This document shows, in pieces, positions 9,861 through 21,400 of a DNA stretch of 64,000 nt. The stretch comes from Paracoccaceae bacterium (GTDB taxonomy: Bacteria > Pseudomonadota > Alphaproteobacteria > Rhodobacterales > Rhodobacteraceae): the NCBI GenBank assembly GCA_027492585.1, contig JAPUEK010000020.1, positions 46,689 to 110,688 on the forward strand, read 5' to 3'. Below the pieces are notes generated by a model. The model was not told the DNA's origin and made no database searches. It saw nothing but the letters and a program-made list of their open reading frames with translations. Every line of letters begins with the position of its first letter. Position 1 is the stretch's first letter. A program made the position numbers and the translations under genes.

Positions 9861-12800
9861 CTACCCTTCGCGCCGCGCCCGCATCGCCATCCGCCGCGCC
9901 ATGGCATCGCTGCGGGCATCGGCGCGGTCGTTCACCGGCTCAGCCGCGACCGGAGCCGCAGGCCGGTCGTCCAGATGCTTCGCCAGAGCCGCAAGCGTCG
10001 GGAAGCGGAAGATGTCGGTGATCGACAGCTTCGCCGCCCCAAGCGCCGCCCTGATCTCCCGGTGGACCTGCACGGCCAGCAGCGAATGACCGCCGAGCGC
10101 GAAGAAATTGTCCTTCGCCCCGACTTTCGCAACCCCCAGAACCCGGCTCCAGATCGCGGCAATCTGTGCTTCCACATCGCTTTCAGGTGCGATGAAGGCC
10201 GTGGCCACGGGAACCGCCGCCGAGGGCTGCGGCAGCGCCTTGCGATCCACCTTGCGGTTCGGCGTCAGCGGGAAGCTTGCCAGCCGCAGGAACTGGCGCG
10301 GCACCATATGGTCGGGCAGATGCGTGGCCAGAGCTGCGCGCAGCGCCGCCTCCTCCGCCGGGCCGGTGAAATAGGCGACGAGCCGCAGATCGCCGGGGCT
10401 GTCCTCACGCGCCATGACCACGGCCTGCGTCACCCCCGGTTGCGCCTCAAGCGCCGCCTCGATCTCGCCAAGCTCGATCCGGTAGCCGCGCAGCTTCACC
10501 TGATGGTCGGCGCGGCCGAGGAAGTCGAGCCGCCCATCGGCGCGCCAGCGGACAAGATCGCCGGTCCGGTACATCCGCGCGCCCCAGCCACAGGCGCGAT
10601 CCGGCGTCACGAACGGGTCCGCCACGAAGCGCTCCGCCGTCAGGTCCGGCCGCTGCCAGTAGCCGCGCGTCACCCCGTCGCCACCGATCCACAGCTCCCC
10701 CGCCACGCCCGCCGGCACCGGCTGCCCTGCCTCATCCAGCACATAAACCTGCTGGTTCGCCAAAGGCTTGCCGATATTCTGCACCGGCTCCGCCGCACCC
10801 ACTTCCTCCACCGTCGACCAGATCGTCGTCTCCGTCGGGCCATACATGTTGAGGATGCGCGCCTGCGAGGCCCGCCGCAGATCGCCGACAAGCGCACCGG
10901 GAAGCGCCTCCCCCCCGAGCATCAGCGTCTTCACCCCGGCAAGCGCCAGCCGGCTGTCGTCGTTCATGGCGATCATCCGCGCCATGGAGGGCGTGCATTG
11001 CAGATGCGTCACTCCATGGCGCAGGATCTGCGCGGCGATGGAATAGTCCCCCGCCTCCACCCCGCCGCCGGCATTGGCGCGGCGCAGCACTTCGGCCAGC
11101 GGATAGAGCCCCTCCATCACCTGCTCCGGCGCGATGCCGTAGTCGATCAGACAGGCGATCTCGCCGACGCCGATGCGCTTCAACTGTTCCACCCGCGCGA
11201 GTGCATCCTCGACCGTGCCGAAGAGACCCGAGTCCTCGAAATACCGCTGGAAGGCGAAATCGAGGATCGCTTCCGTTTCCTCCGAAGACAGGCTTTGCAG
11301 GTCGATCTCCATCGGATTCGACACGCCCTGCGGTTTCTTGAAGGCCGGGAAGGCCCAGGCATATTGCTTGATGAGGGCCGCGGCGGAACGCAGGTAATCC
11401 TTCATCGGGCCGCGCGCCACCTCGCGGGCATGGTCACGGTCACGGGCGATGTAGCTGTGCAGCATCAGCGTGACGGTGAACCGCGCCGGATCATGGCCCG
11501 CCTCGCGCAGGGCCTGATGGTAAAGGCGGATCTTGCCCGCCACTTCCTCGATGCTCTGGCCAAGAAGGTGGGTCAGCACATTCGCGCCGATCGCGCCCGC
11601 CTCGCGCCAGGTCTCCGGGTTGCCGGCGGTGGTGACCCACAGCGGCAGTTCCCTCGACACCGGACGCGGCTGGCTCAGGAGTTCGAAGCTGCCGCCGCTC
11701 GCGGTCGGGAAGGCGACCTTTTCACCGCGCCACAGGCGGCGGACCTGATCGGCGGCGGCGAACATTGCCGCCTTGTTGTTCGGCGGGGTATTTTCGGGGC
11801 GCAGCACGAAATCATCCGGGTGCCAGCCGGAGGCCACGGCCAGCCCCGCCCGCCCGTTGGTCAGGTTGTCGATCACCGCCCATTCTTCGGCGATCCGCGC
11901 CGGATGATGCAGCGGCATCACGCAGGACCCGGCCCGGACACCGATATTCTTCGTCACCGCCGCCACCGCAGCCCCCGTCACCGACGGGTTCGGATAGGGG
12001 CCGCCAAAAGCGTGGAAATGCCGCTCCGGCGTCCAGACCGCAACGAAGCCATGGCTGTCGGCGAATTTCGCACCCTCCAGCAGCAGCTCGTATTTCTTCG
12101 GCCCCGCCCCGTCGTCATTGCCCCAGTAATAGAGCGAGAAGTCCATCTTCTGCGCCGAGGCGATGCGCCCGCCGGAGACGAGCGCACGGTTCTCATCGGA
12201 GGAGATCACCACCTTGAAGCCGCGCGCCAGTGTCCAGAACAGTTCCAGCACCGAGATGTCGAAAGAAAGCGAGGTGACGGCGAGCCAGACCCCCGGCTCC
12301 ACCCCGATCCGCTGATCCATGCCGGTGAAAAAGTTTACCACATTGCGATGCTCGACCATGACGCCCTTCGGCCGCCCGGTGGAGCCTGAGGTGTAGATCA
12401 TATAGGCAAGGTCGGAGGGCTGGACGCCGCTGTCCGGATTGCTCGCCGGGGCGGCGGCGATGCGGCCGTCAAGGTCGATCTCCAGCACCTGCGCCGCATG
12501 GGCCGGCAAAGGGATGCCCGACTGGGTGACGATCACCGGGCAGGCCGAGTCCTCAATGTAAAGCGCGATGCGGTCGGCGGGATAGGCCGGGTCCATCGGC
12601 ACATAGGCGCCGCCCGCCTTCTGGATGGCCAGTGCGCCGACCACCAGATCGAGGCTGCGCTTCGTGCAAAGCCCGACCAGCGTGCCGGGCCGCACCCCCA
12701 TGCCGATCAGCACATGCGCCACCCGGTTGGCGCGGGCGTTGAGCGCGCCATAGGTCAGGCTTTCGCCCTCGCAGACGAGCGCCACGGCTTCGGGCGTGGC

Positions 12801-14375
12801 CGCCGCCTGCCGCTCCACCGCCTGATGTGTGCAGAGGCTCCGGTCCAGCGGGGTCGCGGTCTGGTTCCAGCCGTGCAGCACCTGCGCGCGTTCCTCGGGC
12901 GACAGGGCGGAAACCTCGGCGAGGGCCGCCTCCGGGGCCGCGGCAAGCGCGCCCCGAACATGGCGGAGCCGGTTTTGCAGCAGCGCCGCCTGATCGGCCC
13001 CAAGCCGCGCCGCGTCATAGTGGAGCGTACCGGGGCTCAGCGTCAGCACCGTCCCCGGCACCGGGGCGGCGCCAAGCCCGACCTGCGGCGGGGTCAGCCC
13101 TTCAAGCGCAGGGTCCCGCGTCATCAGGTCGAGTGCGAAGGCCGGGGTGGCCCGCACCTTGGCCAGCGCCGCCGCCACCGCCGCCCGCGCCTCGGCGACC
13201 GAGCCTTCGGCCAGCACCGTCACCGGCACCCAGTCGCTCAGATAGCCGGGCAGGCCCGCCCCGCCGCCATAGGCGAAATCAACGAGCGGCTGCCCCAGCA
13301 CCCGCAGCATGGCAAGCGCCAGATCGGCCAGATCGCCCTCCAGCGGCAGGGTTTGCCAGCGGGGCGCGCCCGCAGGCCCCGCCCCCGGCACTTCGGCCGG
13401 ATGCAGGCGCGTCAGCGCTCGGCGCAAGGCGGGCTCCCCCGGCACCACGGCGGCAAGGGCGGCAGTCAGCGCCTCCGCCCTGTCCAGCGCGGGCAGCGCG
13501 GTCTCGATGACGCTCGCCGGGTCCACCGCCCCGCCGCGGGTCTGACAGGTGAGCCGCATCAGCCGCACCGCTCCGGTGCCGCAGGCCACCACCAGCCCCT
13601 CCACCCCAGCGGAAAGCACCTGCCCCGGCGCCCCAGCGCCCTCGGCCAGTTCCGCCCCCCCCACGTTCAGCACCCGCGTGCCGGTGTCGATCTTCGCCGT
13701 CGTCAGCGGGTTCCAGTAGCGGCCATGGTCCAGCCCGCGCACCAGCCGCACCACCTCCGGCGCGGGCCGGCTGAAGTCGAGCCGCCCCATCGCCGCAGGC
13801 CGGTCGTCGCGCCGGTAGAGATGTCGCTGCGACAGATCTTGCGGCTGCCGCCGCAAGCCGGTTTCCAACTGATCCAGCACCGCCGGAAAGCTCTCCATCC
13901 CCGCCTCAAGGCAGCGGGTGTTCAGCGTCAGCGCCGTCTCGTTCGCGGCGATGTCGAAGGTCCGCGCCTCCAGCACGTCGCCCTCATCAACCCCGCCTTC
14001 GATCAGATGCCAGGAAATCCCGTGCCGCGCCGCCCCGTTCAGGATCGCCCAGACCGGCGCATTGAGCCCGGCATAGCCGGGCAGCGGCCCGTCGTGAAAG
14101 TTCACCGCGCCCTTGGCGGCAAGGGCCAGCACCTGGGGCGGGATCACGGTAAGGTTCGCCACCGACAGGAGCCAATCGACCCGGATGCCCCCGATCCGCC
14201 CGGCCCAGCCCGGCTCCAGCCCCTCGACGCGGATGCCCCTCCCCTCGGCCCAGAGCCGCAGATCGGCATTGTGCGTGACAAGTGCCGCGATCCGGTGGCC
14301 CCGCTCCAGCAGGCGCTCGCCACAGGCGCGGGTCAGCGTCTCGTTGCCGATCAACAGGGCGGAAAATACGGACAT
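9861..14375 (-). CDS. Hybrid NRPS: formyltransferase - partial C - A with inserted luciferase-like monooxygenase - PCP
   Basis: A 1504-aa megasynthase. Residues ~1-285 are a methionyl-tRNA/sugar-formyltransferase-like domain with the Asn-x-His-...-Asp set intact (N92, H94, D130 in NFHDGPLP and GGVDEGD). Residues ~290-515 look like only the C-terminal lobe of a condensation domain. The adenylation domain starts ~515 ([18 protein letters not shown]), is interrupted at ~740-1085 by a flavin-dependent luciferase-like monooxygenase of the MupA/Atu3671 type ([10 protein letters not shown]...), and resumes with MYGPTETT and NRKVDRKAL. The PCP ends the protein (GGHSL, Ser1431). By eye the ten-residue specificity code is D-I-L-Q-M-G-M-I-W-K, close to the glycine code. 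GGAG precedes the ATG. Third gene of the PKS-GT-NRPS operon. Product not known. Confidence 0.9.
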   Translation of the reverse strand: MSVFSALLIGNETLTRACGERLLERGHRIAALVTHNADLRLWAEGRGIRVEGLEPGWAGRIGGIRVDWLLSVANLTVIPPQVLALAAKGAVNFHDGPLPGYAGLNAPVWAILNGAARHGISWHLIEGGVDEGDVLEARTFDIAANETALTLNTRCLEAGMESFPAVLDQLETGLRRQPQDLSQRHLYRRDDRPAAMGRLDFSRPAPEVVRLVRGLDHGRYWNPLTTAKIDTGTRVLNVGGAELAEGAGAPGQVLSAGVEGLVVACGTGAVRLMRLTCQTRGGAVDPASVIETALPALDRAEALTAALAAVVPGEPALRRALTRLHPAEVPGAGPAGAPRWQTLPLEGDLADLALAMLRVLGQPLVDFAYGGGAGLPGYLSDWVPVTVLAEGSVAEARAAVAAALAKVRATPAFALDLMTRDPALEGLTPPQVGLGAAPVPGTVLTLSPGTLHYDAARLGADQAALLQNRLRHVRGALAAAPEAALAEVSALSPEERAQVLHGWNQTATPLDRSLCTHQAVERQAAATPEAVALVCEGESLTYGALNARANRVAHVLIGMGVRPGTLVGLCTKRSLDLVVGALAIQKAGGAYVPMDPAYPADRIALYIEDSACPVIVTQSGIPLPAHAAQVLEIDLDGRIAAAPASNPDSGVQPSDLAYMIYTSGSTGRPKGVMVEHRNVVNFFTGMDQRIGVEPGVWLAVTSLSFDISVLELFWTLARGFKVVISSDENRALVSGGRIASAQKMDFSLYYWGNDDGAGPKKYELLLEGAKFADSHGFVAVWTPERHFHAFGGPYPNPSVTGAAVAAVTKNIGVRAGSCVMPLHHPARIAEEWAVIDNLTNGRAGLAVASGWHPDDFVLRPENTPPNNKAAMFAAADQVRRLWRGEKVAFPTASGGSFELLSQPRPVSRELPLWVTTAGNPETWREAGAIGANVLTHLLGQSIEEVAGKIRLYHQALREAGHDPARFTVTLMLHSYIARDRDHAREVARGPMKDYLRSAAALIKQYAWAFPAFKKPQGVSNPMEIDLQSLSSEETEAILDFAFQRYFEDSGLFGTVEDALARVEQLKRIGVGEIACLIDYGIAPEQVMEGLYPLAEVLRRANAGGGVEAGDYSIAAQILRHGVTHLQCTPSMARMIAMNDDSRLALAGVKTLMLGGEALPGALVGDLRRASQARILNMYGPTETTIWSTVEEVGAAEPVQNIGKPLANQQVYVLDEAGQPVPAGVAGELWIGGDGVTRGYWQRPDLTAERFVADPFVTPDRACGWGARMYRTGDLVRWRADGRLDFLGRADHQVKLRGYRIELGEIEAALEAQPGVTQAVVMAREDSPGDLRLVAYFTGPAEEAALRAALATHLPDHMVPRQFLRLASFPLTPNRKVDRKALPQPSAAVPVATAFIAPESDVEAQIAAIWSRVLGVAKVGAKDNFFALGGHSLLAVQVHREIRAALGAAKLSITDIFRFPTLAALAKHLDDRPAAPVAAEPVNDRADARSDAMARRMAMRARREG

Positions 14376-14410
14376 CTCACTCTCCTTCCCGCCCCGACGG
14401 GGCGGCGGCC

Positions 14411-15412
14411 CTATTCGGCAGGGCGCGAACTGGTTGCAGCGGCAGGGCCGCCCGTGACCGACCTTGCACAGGCTCGCAGCGCATGTATGGTCAAATCACG
14501 CAGATAATGCGGCGGATCGCCCCTGTCCTTGTTCTGGATCAGAAGCCGCAGCCGCCAAAGCCCTCCGCCCGCCAGCAGCGCAAGCGTCGCCAGCCCCGCA
14601 TAAAACCGCCCGTGGTTCTTGACGAAGTAGTGCATCCGGCTGTCGAGCCAGAATTGCGGCACCCGCCGCCATTCCTTCATGCCGGTGGAAACGGAGCCGA
14701 TATGCTGCACCCGGCTTTCCAGCACATAATCCGTGGGCCAGCCGGCAAGGGCCGCGCGGCGGCAGAGATCGGTTTCCTCGAAGTAGAGAAAGAAGGTTTC
14801 GTCGAAAAGCCCGATGCGGTCCAACACCGCCTGCCGCATCATCAGGCTTGCGCCCGCCAGCCAGTCCACCCGGCAGGTCGCCTCCGGGATCGGCTGCGCG
14901 ACGATCCACCGTTTCAGCAGCCGGGAGACCGGACCGAACCGCACCTGCGCCTCGAATTCCCCGGCGGCGGAGGGGAAGCGGAAGGCGGTCCGGTGCGGCG
15001 CGCCGTCCTCGCCGTAAATGTAGCTGCCGGCAAAGCCCGTTTCCGGGTGGCGGTCCAGATGATCCATCAGCGCCCGGATCGCGCCCCGGTCGGGGAAGGC
15101 GTCGGAGTTCAGGATATAGACGTAGTCGGGCCTTGAGCCATCCGGCATCCCGGCGCGGATGCCAAAGTTGTTGCCCGCACCGAAGCCGCCGTTGCGCCCC
15201 GATTGCAGGACCCGCACCGCCTGCGGCCCCCGGTCCCAGCCGCGCGCCGCGACCTCTGCCGACATCCTCTCGAAGGAGCCGTCGCCGGAGGCATTGTCCA
15301 CCACGACAAGCGCGCCCTCCACCCCGTCGAGCGCCGCCAGAGCCGCCTCCACGGAGCGGAGCGTCATCTCCGCCGTGCGCCAGTTGAGGATGACCGTCAG
15401 CAGCCGCGCCAT
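14411..15412 (-). CDS. Glycosyltransferase family 2 (rhamnosyltransferase-like)
   Basis: A 333-aa GT-A glycosyltransferase. The nucleotide-sugar fold is evident in [13 protein letters not shown]...[12 protein letters not shown], a YILNSDAFP (D-x-D-like) segment, and [18 protein letters not shown] near residue 220, which is characteristic of rhamnosyl-type GT2 enzymes. A weak hydrophobic stretch lies near residues 280-295. Its ATG follows the PKS stop with no gap, and the NRPS gene starts 35 bp later, so it is made with the two megasynthases. It could glycosylate their product or use the product as an acceptor; acting on the polysaccharide backbone is equally possible. Confidence 0.88.
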   Translation of the reverse strand: MARLLTVILNWRTAEMTLRSVEAALAALDGVEGALVVVDNASGDGSFERMSAEVAARGWDRGPQAVRVLQSGRNGGFGAGNNFGIRAGMPDGSRPDYVYILNSDAFPDRGAIRALMDHLDRHPETGFAGSYIYGEDGAPHRTAFRFPSAAGEFEAQVRFGPVSRLLKRWIVAQPIPEATCRVDWLAGASLMMRQAVLDRIGLFDETFFLYFEETDLCRRAALAGWPTDYVLESRVQHIGSVSTGMKEWRRVPQFWLDSRMHYFVKNHGRFYAGLATLALLAGGGLWRLRLLIQNKDRGDPPHYLRDLTIHALRACARSVTGGPAAATSSRPAE

Positions 15413-18400
15413 CTATTCCGCCGCCGCTGCAAAGGCCGGACGGGGGGAGGCCGGGGCCGCGCCCTCGGCAAAGGCGATCACCGCCCGCAGCCGCGCCGCC
15501 AGCACCCGCACATTCGGCTCCAGCACCATGCTGTCATGGTCGCCCGGCACCTCGATCACCTCAAGTGCGGGGGCAAAGCGGGTCAGGTCATTGTCCTCGA
15601 AGACATATTCCTTGGCATGGCTGACCCAGTTGCCCCCCGTCACCTGCCAATGCCGGTCCAGCGGCGGGCGGAACAGCGCCGTCGCCCCCCGCCGCTCGGG
15701 CAGGGTGTAGCCGGCAATCGCTTCGCGGAAGGCGGCCTCGATCCCGGCATTGTGGAATTGCGCGGTGCCTTCGGCAGCGGCCTCGGGGTGGCGCTTGCGC
15801 CGCTCCCAGTCCCAGCGCGCGCGCGCCCAGTCGGCCAGATAGCCCGGCCCCTTGGCCCTCAGCTCCGCCAGCTTGATCAGCGCCTTGTCCGCCCGGCTGA
15901 GCGCCGGCCGCTCCGGCAGCGGCGTGTCGAGCAGCACGAGCTGCGCCACCTCCTGCCCCGCCGCCTCAAGCTGCCGGGCCATCTCCCAGGCCGTCAGCCC
16001 GCCGCCCGAGAAGCCGCCGAGCAGATACGGTCCCTCCGGCTGCACCTGCCGCAGCTCGGCGATGTAATCCGCCGCCGCCGCCGCAAGGCTGCGGTGCGGC
16101 TCGGCATCACCGTAAAGCCCGCGCGCCTGCAATCCGTAGAAGGGCCGGTCGCCGCCCAGAAGCTGCGCCAGATGCCGCAGGTTCAGCACATTGCCGAACA
16201 TGCCGGCCACAAGGAAGAACGGCCGGCGCGGCCCACCCTCGCCTTCATGCATCGGCACGAGATGGGTGAAGCGCCGCTTCGGCGCCACCGGGGCCGCGGC
16301 GCTGTCTTCCGCGCCCCCGACCTGCCCGGCGATCAGCGCCGCGCAGGCGGCAATCGTCGGCGCCTCGAAAAGGATGGAGATCGGGAATTCCACCCGATAG
16401 GCCTTCTTCACCATGGCGAAAAGCCGCACCGCGATCAGGGAATGGCCGCCGAGATCGAAGAAGCTGTCCTCCACCCCGACCTGCGCCACACCCAGAAGCT
16501 CCTGCCAGAAGCCGACCAGCGTGCGCTCGATATCATTGCGCGGTTCGACATAGGCGGTGTCGAGATCGGGGCGCTCGAAGCTTTGCCCCTCCCCCTTCGC
16601 CGCCTCCGCCGCAGCCGTCTGCCGGATCAGCGCCGGGAGGTCGAGAGAGGAGACGAGGATCTGGCTCTGCCCCGCCGCAAGGGCGCGGGCAAAGGCCTGC
16701 GGGCCTTCCTCGGGGCGGATGCCGCCCGCGAAAGCGTGCATCAGTCGTTCCTCTGCGGGCGACAGCGGGCGGGCGTTCGCCGGACCCGCCTCGAACGCGA
16801 GATCGCGCGCCGCCGGGGCAGGGAAGGACAAGGCCCCCTCCAGCCGCCGGATGGTGAAGCCTTCCACCTCCGCCACGACCTCGCCTTCCGGCGTCGCCAG
16901 CGTGATGTCGAAGCGCGCCGTGGCCCCCTCCGCCCGGTTGTCGCCGGCGCTCCGCATATGGCTCACGATCTCGGCGGGCAACGGGCGATAGACCCGGATC
17001 GCCCCATAGGAGACCGGCACCCAGAGGTGGTCGGGCTGGTAGCCCGCGATCAGCCCCATGGCCCAGCCCGTCGCCAGATCAAGGAGGGCGGGGTGCATCG
17101 GCCAGACCCCCGCCTCGGCCCGGAAGGGCGCGGGCAGCGCCAGCCGCGCCAAGCCCTCACCCGTGCCAAGGCTGCGCGAGGTCAGCACCCGCCAGCGCGG
17201 GCCGAAGGCGAGATGCGCCTCCTGCGGGCTTTGCAGCCCCTCGCCACGCTCCGGCTCCGGCAGGCGGGCGGCAATCGCCGCCACATCCAGCCGCCGCGCC
17301 GGGGCATCGAACGGCCCGATCTGCGCCTGCGCGTGCAATTGCCAGCCCTGCCGCCCCTGAAGGCTCACGGCGGACCGCAGCTCCGCCGCATAGCCTTCGT
17401 CGTTGCGGGTCAGCGTCAGGCGGATCTCCCGCGCCTCCCCCTCCGCCACGTCGAGCGCGCGGAAGAAGTAAAGGTCGCTGATCCGGAACCCCTCCGCCTC
17501 ACCCTGCGCGCGCCAGGCTTCGGCCAGCAGTTCGATATAGCCCGTTCCTGGCACAAGCGCCTGACCCGCACGGGTGCGGTGGCCATCGAGCAGCCAGTCG
17601 CCGGTGCCGATCATGGCCGTGAACACCCGGTTCCCGGCGGCATCGAAGCCCGCCTCGCGCAGGACCGGCCCCGCGACCGGAACCTTTGGCGGCAGGGGCC
17701 GTTCGCCCGTGCGGTCGGCCAAAGCCTCCGCCGCCATGCCGACACCGGACCAGATCCCCCAGTTCAGTGCCACCACCCGCGTCTTGCCACCCGCCCGCGC
17801 CCTGGCGAAAGCGTTCAGATATTCGTTGGCCGCCACATAGTCGATCTGCCCCGCCGGCCCCGTGACCGTGGAGGTCGAAGAGAACAGCACAATCAGCGCC
17901 ACCGCCCCATCCGGGAACAGCCGGTCGAGCACGAGGGTCCCGTGCAGCTTCGGCGCGAAGACCTCTTCGACCTGCGCCGGCGTCTTGACCATCAGCGGCC
18001 CGTCGCTGACCACGCCCGCGGCATGGATCACCGTATGGACCTTGCCGAAGCGCGCCACGCCGTTGGAGACGGCCACCCGCATATCCTCGACGTTGCAGAC
18101 ATCGGCGGGGACGACCAGCACCTCGCCGCCCAAAGCCTCCAGCCGTTGCAGGGCGAGGATGCGGCGGCTGATCGGATCGGCGGGATCATGTGCCGCCAGA
18201 TAGCGCGGCCAGGTCGCCCGTTCCGGCAGCGCGCGGCGGGCGATCAGCGTGACCTTGATGCCATGGCGGCGGATCAGTTCCTCGGCAATGGTCAGCCCGA
18301 TGCCGCCGAAGCCGCCGGTGATCAGCACATGCGCGCCCTGCGGCAGATCGAACCCCGCTTCCGGCAGCGCCTGCGGGCGCAGCCCCAGCTCATAGCGCCG

Positions 18401-21400
18401 CGCGCCACGCAGGGCGGCGATGCGCTCGGCGGGATCGGAAAGCAGTTCCTCCAGCACCTGCGCCGCCAGATCGGCAGGCTGCTTCGGCAGCACCAGATCC
18501 AGTGTGGAAACGCTCATCCCCGGCAGTTCGCGCGGGATCACCCGCGCCGGACCAAGCACGGTGGCCTTCTCGGGATGGGGCAGCCCCTCGCCCTTCACCT
18601 GAGCGGCCCCGCTGGTGATCACCGTCAGATGGATCGGGCGCGGCAGGTTTTCCCCGGCAATCGCCTGTGCGAGGAACATCAGGCTGTAGAAGCCCTGCTC
18701 CAGATTGCGGTGCAGGAAACTCGACCCCGCCCGGAAGCTTTCGCCCCGCGTCACGCCCCAGAAATGCGCGATGCGGTTCGGGGCATGGCCATGGGCGACA
18801 AGATCGCGGATCAGCGCATCATAGCCCTCGCGCCCGCGTTCGGGCGCCAGCAGATAGCCGCCCTCGCCATCGCGGGCAAAGGCATCGGCGGGGCGCACGG
18901 TGCGGACCTCATGGCCCGCCGCCCGCAGATCGCGTGCGGCGGCGGCGCCAAGGCCGGTGTCATCAAGGAAGATCAGCCAGTTCTGCTTCGCCGCCTCACC
19001 CAGATCGTCGATGTCGAAGCCCGCGGCGGCGGGTGTCCAATGCGGCTTCCAGCCCCAATGGCCGATGTCCTCCGCACGGGCGGGAAGGGCTTCCGCCTCG
19101 GTGACGGCGGCCTGACCGGGGGCGATGAAATAGGGTTTCCGCTGAAAGGCATAGCCCGGCAGCGGCACGCGCAGCCGCTTCGCCCCGCCCCAGACCGGCT
19201 CCCAATCGACCGCCACTCCGCAGGCCCAGAGCCGCGCGATGGTGCCGATATGCCAGGCGTCATCCGCCATCTTCTGCTCGGGGTGCCGCAGCGCCGGGAT
19301 CACCTGCCCCGCCGCCACGCCATTGGCCTGCGCGAGCGAGGACAGCGCCCGTCCCGGCCCCATCTCCATATAGACCCGGCCCGGTTCCGCCTTCAGCGTG
19401 GCGATCCCGGCCTCGAAATTCACCGTGTTCCGCAGGTGGCGCACCCAATAGTCGGGGTCCACCGCCTCGGCATCGGTCAAGACCTGCCCCGTCCGGTTCG
19501 ACAGGATCGGCAGGCGCGGCGGCGACAGGCGGATACCACGCAGATAATCACCGAACCGACCGAGGATCGGCTCCAGCATCCGGCTGTGGGCGGCGATGTC
19601 GATGGCGATGCGCTGCGTCTCCACCCCTTCGGAGGCCAGCGCCTCCGCCAAGACCTTCAGCGCGGCATCAGGGCCGGAGACCACGCAGAGCCCCGGCGCA
19701 TTGACCGAGGCCATGTCGAGATCGCGCCCGAGATCGCCCGCCAGCCGCGTCCGCAGCTCCGCCTCCGCCAGCGGCACCGACAGCATCCCGCCGGGGGCGA
19801 TCGTGTCGAAGAGCCGCCCGCGCAACAGCACAAGGCCGATGCAATCCTCGAAGCTCATCACCCCGGCAAGGGCCGCCGCCGTATTCTCCCCCATCGAGTG
19901 ACCGATGAGAGCGGAGGGCATCACCCCCCAGCTTTCGTAAAGCTTCGCCAGCGCATATTCGGTGATCAGGATCAGCGGCAATTGCACCGAGGGGCGCTTC
20001 AGCCGCTCGTTCGCCGCGGCCTCCTCCCCAGCCTCCGGCAGCCAGAGCGCGCGGATGTCATAGTCGAGCTGCGGTTGCAGGACCGACAGGCCCTTGTCCA
20101 TCCAGTCGGCAAAGACCGGCTCCGTCTCATAAAGATCACGCGCCATGCCGGCATATTGCGCGCCGCCGCCGGGGAACATGAAGACCACCTCCGGCGCCTC
20201 GCCAAGGTGATCATGGGTAAAGACCCGGCGCGGATCGCCGCCCTCCAGAAGCGCCGCAGCCTCCTCATGGCTGCCCGCCACGATCACCCGGCGTTTCTCG
20301 AAGGCCCGGCGGCCCTCCTTCAGGGTGAAGGCCACATCGGCAAGGCTTTGCCCCGGATTGGCCCGCAGATGCGCGGCCAGCCGCGCCGCCTGCGCGTCGA
20401 GCGCGGCCTTCGAGCGGGCAGAGATCACCAGCGGCTGGAAGGGCCACAGGCTCTCCTCTCCCGCCCGCGCGGGGGCTTCCTCCAGCACCGCATGGGCATT
20501 GGTGCCGCCGACGCCAAGGCTGTTCACCCCGGCCCGGAGCAGCGGCGCGGTCCAGTCCGTCAGCCGGTCGTTCACCCGGAAGGGCGAGCTTTCGAAATCA
20601 ATCGAGGGGTTCGGCGCCTCATATCCAAGGCTCGGCGGCAATTGCCGGTGATGAAGCGAGAGCGCCACCTTGATCAGGCTCGCCACCCCTGCCGCCGTGT
20701 CGAGATGGCCGATGTTGGTCTTGACCGAACCGATGCGGCAGGAGCCTGTCGCCGCCGTCCCCTCGCGGAAAGCCTGCGTCAGCGCCGCGACCTCGATCGG
20801 ATCGCCCAGATAGGTGCCGGTCCCGTGACATTCCACATAGGACACGCTTTCGGGTGCGACCCCCGCCACCGCCTGCGCCTCGGCGATGCAGCGCGCCTGT
20901 CCGTCCACCGACGGCGCGAGATAGCCCGCCTTCGCCGCCCCGTCGTTGTTGACGGCAGATCCTTTCAGCACCGCCCAGATATGATCGCCGTCGCGGATCG
21001 CATCCTTGGCGCGGCGCAGCACCACGCAGCCCGCGCCGGAACCGAAGACCGTCCCTTGCGCGCGGTGATCGAAGGCATGGCAATGGCCGTCGGGGGACAG
21101 GATCTCCCCCTCGGTATAAAGATAGCCGCGCGCATGGGGCAGCTCGATGGTCACGCCGCCCGCAAGCGCCATGTCGCACTCGCCGTTCAGCAGGCTCTGC
21201 GCCGCGTAATGCAGCGCCACGAGGCTGGTGGAGCAGGCGGTCTGCACGTTGATCGACGGCCCCTTGAGGTCGAAGATATGGCTGACGCGGGTGGCGAGGA
21301 AATCCTTGTCATTGCCGGTATGGCGCAACAGGAACATGCCGGTCTGATCCACCAGATCGCGGTTGGAGCAGAGGTTGAAATAGAAATAGCTGCCCATGCC

